DNA from: Polytrichum commune
Taxonomy: Eukaryota > Streptophyta > Polytrichopsida > Polytrichales > Polytrichaceae
DNA: 64,000 bases
Reading direction: 5' to 3'
Assembly (NCBI GenBank): GCA_950295325.1
Contig: OX485808.1
Location: 38,212,527 to 38,276,526 of the forward strand
Shown: one piece after another, positions 25,940-34,667 of the stretch
How positions within the stretch are numbered: the stretch's first letter is position 1
How the letters are laid out: each line of letters starts with the position of its first letter
The notes under the pieces: model-generated
Database searches by the model: none
What the model saw: only the letters and a program-made list of their open reading frames with translations
What the model was told of the DNA's origin: nothing
Program-made: the position numbers and the translations under genes

Positions 25940-26450
25940 CCAGAGCACCTTGTTTTGACAAGGTAGAAACCTTCGTTGAAAGCACCTTGGTTGATGTGAT
26001 GGCTTGTAAACATGAATTTCTAGCTTTTAAACTGCAAGCCACCACTAAATGGGTATATAAGACTTGTAGAGATTTATGAAGCATGATCACATGGAATCAT
26101 TCTTTGCAAACCCGATATCCTTATTTGCTTGTCCTTGCTGATTTGGCTAGAATACAATGTGTATCAACATCCACTTATGAAAGGGCGTTTAGTGTCCAAA
26201 ATTTAATAAAAACACGAGTGAAAAACAAACTTGGAAGTAAAATTTGGAAGCTATGCTTAGAATTGCTTTAGAGGGACCATATGAAAACTTTGATAATATT
26301 ATTGAAGAGACAATTCCTTTGTGGAAAATTGGAACCAAATATTGGTTTCTATATGCTAATCTTTCACGTTATGTGTTTTCTGCAAGTGATGCATATTGTT
26401 CAGTAAGTTCAATTATGTTTTCTAATTATGAGGATATGGATGTTTGAAAG
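25940..26450 (+). pseudogene. hAT transposase C-terminal (dimerisation) domain remnant
   Basis: The frame reads EFLAFKLQATTKW, then a TGA at 26077-26079 where relatives have Trp, then SMITWNHSLQTRYP, LLVLADLA, STSTYERAFSVQNLIKTRV and KLGSK. A one-base loss near 26240 then moves the reading into the frame carrying LEAMLRIALEGP and NFDNIIEETIPLWK. This is the conserved hATC block with its ERAFS core. With a nonsense codon, a frameshift and no catalytic half it cannot encode a transposase. Confidence 0.85.
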
Positions 26451-26868
26451 TTGCATGTATTGTTGTACTAACTAGCCTCTAAATAATGTATGAGCCCTTT
26501 TTGGATTTATATATATATTTAAATGCTAAATCCTTGGCCCCAAGTTGGTGGGGGCTTGGCAAGGTTCAAATCCTTCCAATGATACTTGGATTTTCTATCA
26601 ACACAAATTCACCCCTTTAAAAGCATAACACCAATTTTTTTTACAATATTTAAAAAAACAAATCCGACATACAATACAAATCTTTGGAAACATACCGAAA
26701 TGAAATTCAGAAAGTCGGAAAATTACCGAATGGTAAAGTCAAATATCGGTTTTTAACCAAGAATAAAAATTGGATTTAGGTAGCTTCCGAGCAAAAAAAT
26801 AAAAATCCGAATGTCTTTATAAAAGATCGGAAATGTACCGATTTTTGTATAAAACTCCCCGGACTGTG

Positions 26869-26876
26869 TAGCCTAG
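26869..26876. repeat. right 8-bp target site duplication (TAGCCTAG)
   Basis: Perfect match to 25036-25043. Confidence 0.85.
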
Positions 26877-27065
26877 TCGTGTTGGTATCAAGAGTCAAAT
26901 GGCAAGTCAAAAAGTGGACTTATGACTTCATTAATCATATGATGGTAGATCTAGATGATATTATTGCCTCAGGTGAAGCGTCCCTCATTCACACTGACAC
27001 TGGTGATTGGCATCATCTCTCTATTTTATTGCCTTGGATTCAACGACATGTGCACACCTTTTATA

Positions 27066-27250
27066 GCCCATTAGCTAGCTGGGCTAGCCCATATTTTTGA
27101 GGCCTTAATCTTGCCATAGCTAGGCTAGCCCATATTTTTTGAGGCCTCAATCTAGCCATAGCTAGGCTAGCCCATATTTGCTAAGGCCTCGATCTAGCCA
27201 TAGCTGGGCTAGCCCATTTTTTCCGGGTACCGTTTTTAGCCATATAGCTG
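27066..27250 (+). repeat. tandem array of ~57-bp units built on the palindrome GGGCTAGCCC
   Basis: Units carry CTAGCCATAGCTRGGCTAGC followed by CCATATTTTTTGAGGCCTC. Three to four units are present. The same array recurs in the same orientation at about 27775-27960. Confidence 0.75.
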
Positions 27251-27346
27251 GATTAGTTGACCTAATAAATTAATTCATGTAACTCATATAATGAATTCGA
27301 GGAGACATTGTCTCATCAATACAATTATATTTCATATCAGTCAAAA

Positions 27347-27538
27347 TCACTCATCGTCATCAATATCTAAAACATATTGCTCATCATTCTCTACCAACAA
27401 ATTGTCATCATCCTCTATCTGCAACTCCTCATCGAAAATAGGGCGTTTGGGAATGTGATTCTTCCAATCGGAATTATCCAACAAGATCGACTTTTCAGGA
27501 TCATATGGCATTAGATGTTTGTTCAACTTCAACATCAT
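27347..27538 (-). CDS. 63-codon open frame with acidic tail, unknown
   Basis: The frame ends in a run of Asp/Glu (IDDDE before the stop). It lies between the two GGGCTAGCCC arrays. Acidic C-terminal tails occur in several transposases, so it could be the last exon of a mobile-element gene. I do not recognise it, and it may be non-coding. Confidence 0.15.
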   Translation of the reverse strand: MMLKLNKHLMPYDPEKSILLDNSDWKNHIPKRPIFDEELQIEDDDNLLVENDEQYVLDIDDDE

Positions 27539-27564
27539 TGATGCCTCTGCAAATCCTCAAGAGA

Positions 27565-27680
27565 ACGACCCATCTTTTTAGAGGAATGTAGAGAATATAG
27601 CCCACTTTGAGTAAAAACATATCAAAAGATGTAAACATGTAACCGGTTGCACTTGGAAGCACTTGGATATGGACAGATGA
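27565..27680 (+). mobile_element. fragment of the AACCGGTT-type hAT MITE family
   Basis: Matches the middle and 3' part of the family (TTTAGAGGAATGTAGAGAAT, ACATGTAACCGGTTG, CACTTGG). Both termini are missing. Confidence 0.5.
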
Positions 27681-27774
27681 TCTCAACCCTAAAAATTTTA
27701 TGGTAGTGGTAGGGATGACATGGCTAGGCCTTAGCTTGAGCCAATTGAGTTACATGACTTATCTTTAGCTAGCT

Positions 27775-27960
27775 AATAACTAGCTGGGCTAGCCCATATT
27801 ATCTGAGGCCTCGATCTAGCCATAGCTAGACTAGCCCATATTTTTTGAGGCCTCGATCTAGCCATAGCTAGGCTAGCCCATAATTTTTCAAGCCGCGATC
27901 TAGCCATAGCTGGGCTAGCCCATTTTTTTCGAGAACCATTTTCAGCCATAACTGTTAGCT
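27775..27960 (+). repeat. second GGGCTAGCCC tandem array
   Basis: Three to four ~57-bp units, same unit and orientation as 27066-27250, about 0.7 kb apart. The two arrays may be sub-terminal repeats of one element or a duplicated satellite seed. Confidence 0.75.
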
Positions 27961-28426
27961 ATTAGGTTAGCTGCTAGCCCAAAAAGTCCGTGGGCTAGCG
28001 GCTGTACAAGGTCTGGACATGTGCTATAGGGTTAAAGTATCATCGGTCATATCTTATGGATGAAACATGCTTTAATAGCTTTCTCATTGAATAGTGAAAG
28101 AGTTTTTGTATGTGTAAATAAAGGCCTATTTGATTCATGATTTATATCTTGTGTGTGTAGTGAAGGCATTTATCATAATAACTAAACCCTTTGTATATAC
28201 ATGAGTCTAATATCTACAATATCATTAGTTTGTACACATTTGTTTTCCTTTATAATTTTCTTATATATGTGGAGTTATATTTAATATCGCCCAAGCATGT
28301 CATTTGGAATTCCAACAAAGACTTGGCTGGCACCTCATGGGGTCATATATTAACTTCAATGAGTTTTTAGAAGAAGATTCCAAATGTAAAATATAGTTAT
28401 TCTACCAATGTGTCATATGAAATGGT

Positions 28427-28431
<5 letters not shown>

Positions 28432-28463
<32 letters not shown>
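28432..28463. repeat. (TA)n microsatellite
   Basis: About 16 uninterrupted TA units. Confidence 0.95.
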
Positions 28464-28466
<3 letters not shown>

Positions 28467-30876
28467 CTCGTAACTCAAAATAAGTGCTTAGGTTAATATT
28501 CTACATTGACGTTTTAATGTAATTGTTATCTTTTCAATTTTCTTAGTAAATCTTGATGCTACACTCTTGATCTCTTAAAATCTCGATGAGCCAAATTCTT
28601 AATTCTTTCTTAATTATTCTTGATGTTACTATTGGTAAACTTGGGTTTGATTTGATGTTTGACTTCATTTGTATTGCAACATGTATGAGATGAAAGGCAT
28701 CCATCAAGTAGGTTTATTATTGCAACAAGATGTATAAATTTGATTATTAGAACTTTAAATAAAATTATATTTAAGTAAATAAATAAACATGAATTAGAGA
28801 AGGTGATGAATGAAAGAGAGAGAGCTTTGTTTGGTTGCAAGTCAACATAACATTACTGAGTAGCTAGATGATGGTCTCTATCCAAAGAAAGGGGCTGCAA
28901 TTTCAAATCTTTGAATTTATAGAGCTCTACTTGACGAAAACTCTACAGTACATAACATGAATGCTCCTTATAAACGGAAGATCCCGGGATTAAGTGGTAC
29001 TCATCCTTGTCCGATACCTAGTCCCATGAAACGCAACCAAGGAACTAAATTACAATGTTATAAATTCATTTTCCAAGAGTCCAACTTACAATGCAAATCA
29101 TTTTGGAAATGAAGCTACTTTACACTCAATATCTAAGTTTGAACTTAGTTGCTCATGAGAGCAATTTAAGCGTTAGTTGGGGTTCAAAAGGTCTGATGAT
29201 GGGTGTGATCTCTTAGCCATCTCTGGGGCCCTAGCCTAGTTTCAAATTTCAGCTCTTGATCATTTAATTTTATTCATTGTAGGATTTGATTGATCTCGAT
29301 CTACATCTAATTAACCAAACGGATAAACTAACAAATAAACCAACATGTTTGTACCTTCAAGCTCTTAAAATGTACATGATATCAATAGTTTTACTACTAG
29401 TCTTCACAACGTTTGCTACTAATCTAGTATGCAAATGTAGTTGGAATGTTATTGGATGAAGTCCAACATATCATTTGAGAGAGAACAATGAAGCCACTTT
29501 TCTCTTTTAAATAGTTGAAATCTAGTCTAAAATAGACATTGCCATTTTTATTTTTTCCATCGCTTTTAAACATCAATCTAAATGAGTTGTACAGTAACAC
29601 TAAGCATGTACAAGTTGGAGTGTGCCGTCACTTAAACATGAAAATAACAAGAATGAACATTTCAACATTAATTAGGCCCCCTCAAAGTTTTCTTTTGTTT
29701 GTAATGACTTGAATTTTCAAGAACCACTGAAAAAATGCACCAAGAGATTGGACCCTAACCTAAAACATAGAGATTAGATTAAAACATGAAAGAAATTCTA
29801 TACAAATAAACATATAATTAAAAATAACAATGAAGAGTTTGGACGTCCAAAACTATGTTTTAAGTAAATCTAGTATTATTTATGAGTTTTGGACAACATA
29901 AAATTCTATATGTGCATTTTCATTGTTAGACCCTATAATAGAAATGATAACAACTATTCCTAGACATGGGTTGCATCTCTTCTTGTAACATGTGTTAGTT
30001 GCATGCAAATTGTGTCATTTGTGAAGAAATACACATTAGATGGATTATGCAATCATTTTTGTTCTCAAAGTATGTGTAATTGGGATATTCATCATATTCT
30101 CTTCGTTTCCTCATGCGAATCATTGTTGTGCAATGTGCGTGTCTCAATTGCCCAAAAGTTACCCTTGTATGCATTAATGATCTTGGACAAGTCATTTGTC
30201 CATATTTACTTGAATCCCAATTCCAACTTGCCATAGGATATTTGAAATTCAAATCATAAACAACGAAAGTTTTAAATAGCATATTAAAACATGTCTCAAT
30301 GCGATGTGAACTTTTATTTCTCACTATCTAAGGCCTACAAGAAAACGATGTATTCTTTTGCATATAAGATTATTAATCCAAACATTTTCTCACACACACA
30401 CACGTGTTTATGTTTTGCAAAGTTGCCAACCTGGGGTGCACTTCTTTCAAACTAAGATTGCTTAAATTACTTCAAACGATGTTGGAGCATTATAAAACAC
30501 AAGCCATGCATTCAATACAACTCTTGCTTTTGAGAAGTGACAATTAAAGACAAAAAAATCATATGTATATATATATATACATAGAGAGAGAGAGAGAGAG
30601 AGATTTTAATTATTTTTTTCATGTTTCCATTTGCATTCAACTTGTGAAAAAAAATCCACCAAGTAAATCCTAGGCATGAGTGGCATCTATTGCTAGACAC
30701 TAGATTGAACAAAAGGGAGCTCATTTGCATCCTCCATTTACTCTTCCAAGTATGATTTTTAGACCCAAAAACAAAAGTATTGACCTTGTGTAGCATGGGT
30801 GAAAGCTTTGGTCGTCTCCTACCGTATTCAATTGACATATTTAAGATCTCAAAAATATTGATGTGGATGTATGCTT
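28464..30876. other. intergenic, no gene recognised
   Basis: AT-rich DNA with microsatellites at about 30565-30602 (TA then GA). Minus-strand open frames at 29995-30324 and 30512-30904 are long for chance but match no family I know. Confidence 0.35.
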
Positions 30877-31102
30877 CAATGTCTAAGGAGATGTTTGGGC
30901 ACAACCGGTCAAAGCCCTTGTGTTTCCAAGCCCAACCAGTTACATGTTGTGATCATCTTTTGGATTTTCTTTATTAATTTGTGGTATATCCCACAGATTC
31001 CTTAAATGATGGGTATTTTTCCCGAGGTCTCAAACTTCAACCGGTTATTTCTCAATAATAACTGGTTCATCTGCAACGAGCGGTCGGTTTTCCTTGTCAT
31101 TG
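30877..31102 (-). mobile_element. AACCGGTT-type hAT MITE (226 bp)
   Basis: Left end CAATGTCTAAGGAG and right end complement of CAATGACAAGGAAAACCG fit the family termini. The interior carries several ACCGGT or ACCAGT words. Flanking octamers GTATGCTT and ATATGGTT agree at 6 of 8 positions, consistent with a decayed hAT duplication. Confidence 0.7.
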
Positions 31103-31327
31103 ATATGGTTGCTCACCATGGCATAATAACTTGCCGTGAAGAGAGCGGGCTCTCACCATGTTAAATGGTTTTTTGATAAAACGCTATGGGCTCGAGTTAT
31201 TAATTTATCATCACACTATGCTTAATAAAGGTTATTGGTATTACATCACCGTATAACAACCTATGTAATTTAGGGACCAGATTAGGTAGGAGAACCTTAA
31301 ACTAAGACAACCCCCAAAAACGCCCCA

Positions 31328-31666
31328 GGCTATATCACATCTTCATTCGGCTAGGCCTCGTCCCTCCCACACCTCCTTCATTGTTCGGCCTTCCTGCCTG
31401 CACATGCATGGGAACACTTCCCTGCTGGGAATCAATGTGACAATTAATACCCCGCAAAATTACAAATATTCAAGTTGACATCACTTTCATTGTTCACAAG
31501 TTAATTGACGGAGTTCCTTCACACGCCAGAGGAGCTTAATGGTTGATTGTCACATTGATTGCCAATGGGGAAGAGTTCCCATGCATGTAGGTGCGGGCAG
31601 GAAGATCGGACAATGAAGGAGGTGTTGAAGGGGTGGGGCCCAACCGAATGAAGATGTGATCTAGCC
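31328..31666. mobile_element. foldback element with ~115-bp arms
   Basis: The left arm (about 31328-31440) and right arm (about 31548-31666) are inverted copies. Shared words are ATCACATCTTCATTCGG, CCTCCTTCATTGT and CCCATGCATGT against their complements. The ~105-bp centre is unrelated. No coding sequence and no clear target duplication were seen. Confidence 0.7.
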
Positions 31667-32520
31667 CATGGTCCCAAAAACCATAATATAGAATATCCCA
31701 ACAACCAAAGTAGGTGGGACCCATTGTGGTAATTTTATTTATTTTTATTTTTATTTTTTGCAAAAAACTTGCAATTGCATACTTACATTATCGGTATGTA
31801 GTGCTCTAGATATTGGCACTAGGGCAGACTATATCACAACTAGGGGTGACAACATAATTATCATTTCAAAATTTTGTATTTAAATTCAATAGGGGGGGGG
31901 GAGTTGTAGTACACCTAGTCTCATTTTTCTATATGGGAATAAAAAAATCGTTTTGCATAGTTGCCACATGTATGTCAAATACCTTGATTGGGTTTAAGGC
32001 TCTACTACCTTATTATAGTCACCTATAATTCCATCCAAGGCCATAACATTATCCAACCGAGTATGGAGGGTGGGTGGGGCTACGAATAAGTCGTATACTA
32101 TTCGGAAACTATACCATGGTTATTCTCTTACTAACACTGCTATCTAAAATCCAACCTACTAAACTCAGGAGAAGCACTGTCACTAAGTCATTATTAGAAT
32201 GAAACAATTGATAGCAGCCCCATCACAACTAAATAATGTTATGGCTCTTGACTTGCCGCTACATGTAAAACATACATAATGTTTCTTTTATTCAACATCC
32301 TTGGTAGTGCCTTAATACTAGTGTTCATAGTGCTCGAGTGAGCTTTGACCCTAGTGAGCTTGGAAGTTGGAGCCAAGTTTGCGTCTCTTCATGAACATCC
32401 GAAATAAAATATAAAAGAACTGGGAATGTTACTAAGAAGCTTAGTGGGCACCCATATGCTCACGGCATCGCATCTCATTCTTGTCTTCACATGCACCACA
32501 AGGTGCGAACTGAAGGTCAA

Positions 32521-32583
32521 TCCAAGTTTCTTGGATTGTGACCTTGCTTCATGCCAAGTTTCTTGGATTGCGACCTTGCTTGG
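32521..32583 (+). repeat. 31-bp direct duplication
   Basis: CCAAGTTTCTTGGATTGYGA followed by CCTTGCTT occurs twice in direct succession. Confidence 0.85.
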
Positions 32584-32852
32584 AATTGTTTGCATAATAA
32601 ACTCCAAAACCTCTCACGCTCATTCGGATGCCATTCCATAAATTCTTGAACAACAAGAAATAACGACCTTACCAAGTCGTGTGCAAGTATGTAGTTAGTA
32701 TGCATATATATATACATATAGGATCAATAGGATCACTCAATTTGGGAGCTTCTTTGGTTTTGGACCCTGGTTTACAATCATTGCTCAAATCGTCCAATAC
32801 AATAGATTCGAGTAAAGATAAGAACTTCAAAGTATGTTATTCACATTTTCAC

Positions 32853-33314
32853 CAATGAACAGGAATAATCGGCTGCTACATTGTTTTGTCTAATTAATGC
32901 GGACTACACTAATTCCCAATTACCCACAATATATTATATATTTAAATTCGGAATGGCCCACTGTAATTTCGAGTGTGAAAATTTAGTGTGGACTTTTGGT
33001 TTGCTTATTTAAAGGAAAATGAAAAATTCAGGACAAGACAAGTTCTGTAAAGCTAATATGGGCCACACTAAATTCCAACCCACATGAATTTCCCACCCAC
33101 ACTAATTAGACAAAACAGTGTAGTTGCAGATGAACCGGTTGAGTTTGGAGAAATGACCGGTTGAAGGTCTAGGCTTCGGGAGAATTAGCCATCACTTTGG
33201 AGGAATCTATGGAATGTACTACACATTCATAAAGACAAAGCGAAAGTTGTCTAACATGTGACCGGTTGGACTAGGATCTTGACCGATTGTGCCCGAAAAT
33301 CTCCCCGGACACTG
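32853..33314 (+). mobile_element. AACCGGTT-type hAT MITE, split by another MITE
   Basis: Left end CAATGAACAGGAATAATCGG. Right end CAGTGTCCGGGGAGATTTTC read inward. The flanking octamers are identical: ATTTTCAC at 32845-32852 and 33315-33322. The element is interrupted after position 32878 by a 242-bp insertion. Removing the insertion leaves a ~220-bp element matching the other family members. Confidence 0.9.
32879..33120. mobile_element. 242-bp MITE nested in the hAT MITE (TA target)
   Basis: Terminal inverted repeats are CATTGTTTTGTCTAATTA and CACTGTTTTGTCTAATTA (one mismatch). It sits in the CGGCTGCTAGTTGCAG segment of the host element, with TA on both sides (32877-32878 and 33121-33122). 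So TA was duplicated, as with Tc1/mariner-type MITEs. The AT-rich interior is non-coding. Confidence 0.85.
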
Positions 33315-33577
33315 ATTTTCACTCTACCTCGGAGAAGAAAGTGAGACCCAATTTCCCAAAACCTAGATTTCCATAGCTCCAAGTCCAAGCTTCCACTGCA
33401 ACCAAGTCTCCATGGCCGTAGAGACCGAGGCAACGAGGAATTGATGAACCACACAACGCACAAGACACAAGAGCGAGAGAACGAACCAGGACGCATGGGC
33501 ACCGTCTTCGTGATTGCCCCATTGTTCTGATGATTCCGTAAGTAGACCAGCTTCTCACATTTGAGTGCCACTGGTCA

Positions 33578-33905
33578 CGGTATCTCACACATTGCTCGTG
33601 CAAAGTTTGCCCCAGTTACGTGCCGAGATTTTGAATCTTCGGTCCGCAATCGCGCTGGATGACTTTTCTGCAAGCTCCGAGCAGCGTAACCTAATTTGTT
33701 GTCGAAAGGTTTCTGACGACTCTGTTTCGATTTTGTCTCTTTCTATTGTCTCATGGTACTGTCTCTCACACATTGCTCGTGTAAGTTAGTTGAAGAGTTT
33801 TTGTACATTTGGTCCTCAATCACGCTGGATGACATTTCTGCAATCTCCGAGCAGGTTAATCTAATTTGTTGTTCGAAAGGTTTCTGACAACTCTGTTTCG
33901 ATTTC
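33578..33905 (+). repeat. ~185-bp tandem duplication upstream of the acyltransferase gene
   Basis: Two copies, about 33578-33735 and 33758-33905, share TCTCACACATTGCTCGTG, ATCRCGCTGGATGAC, CTCCGAGCAG and GAAAGGTTTCTGAC in the same order. It lies about 0.8-1.1 kb before the start codon, so it could hold promoter elements or an untranslated exon. Confidence 0.8.
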
Positions 33906-34536
33906 GTGTCTGCGCATTCCAGTTGTGTGAGAGCGAGAGAAAACAAGAGGAGTGTGAGAGAGGAGAGGAGGAAGAGGAGAGAAAGCGAACACATTCAAGG
34001 TGGCACTTGTATCACGGCAACACTCTTTCTGGATCCGTAGACCAGATTTCCCATCCATGCACAGATTTCCATCTTCACGCATTGCACGTGTCGCATGGTG
34101 TTACTTCCAGGATACAGACATTCTTCATTGCTCTCTTTGCTGGATGGTTGGCTTGCGAGGTGTACGTGAAAGAATGAGGTTGTCACTTGATTGATTGTCG
34201 ACGTACCTCAGCACGTTGAGAGTGTTCTACGACCGGGTTTGAATTCATCCAGTGGTCATTGGTTATAACGTCGGGTGGATTTTTGGTTTTTCTATAAGTT
34301 TGGACCACAAGAGCTGGCGTTTTAGAGCTTCTAAGGGATCTTTATCTCCACCTTTGTGCCTCGAACAAGGCATCAGATGTAAGACGATTATCGAGTTTGA
34401 TCTAATCAGCCGTTTGCATTTGCGTATTGGTGCCAGGTTGTGAGAGTATTTCGGAGTCGAACATTTTGGTATTTGCGAGCATCTTCGGTATCTTTTTCAA
34501 TTATCATCCCAATAAACGATACTATATTCTATTGTG

Positions 34537-34542
34537 TATATA
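34537..34542 (+). promoter_or_regulatory. candidate TATA box
   Basis: TATATA in the context GTGTATATAGTATGG lies about 126 bp upstream of the acyltransferase start codon, a plausible core-promoter position. Confidence 0.35.
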
Positions 34543-34667
34543 GTATGGGGGATCAGTTCAGTGAAGGGAAGGTAGTGCGTCCATGATACATGGTGTTTGG
34601 ATTCCGTAGCGTCTCTCTTGAATAGTTTTTGTTCGAGGTTGAGTTTCGGTCACCGAGAGTTGTCGCA

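Larger units (their letters stand above)
25044..26868 (+). mobile_element. defective hAT transposon (1.8 kb)
   Basis: It is bounded by the perfect 8-bp duplication TAGCCTAG. The ends are CAATGAACGGGGAGTACC (left) and CACAGTCCGGGGAGTTTT (right, read inward), sharing CA and CGGGGAGT. Both subterminal ~200-bp regions are crowded with CCGA/TCGG words, as expected for transposase-binding subterminal repeats of hAT elements. Inside lies only the C-terminal part of a transposase frame (about 25940-26450). The N-terminal body is absent, with unrelated DNA in its place. Confidence 0.85.

Noticed and set aside
26520-26580. tRNA-like sequence with GGTTCAAATCC and a TGGCCCCAAGTTGG box
   Set aside because: The two promoter-like boxes are too close and no cloverleaf stems form. 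It lies inside the hAT element.
28850-29240. SINE-like heads (TAGCTAGATGATGG with TTTCAAATCT; GTTTCAAATTT)
   Set aside because: Box similarity is weak and there is no tail, target duplication or second copy to support it.
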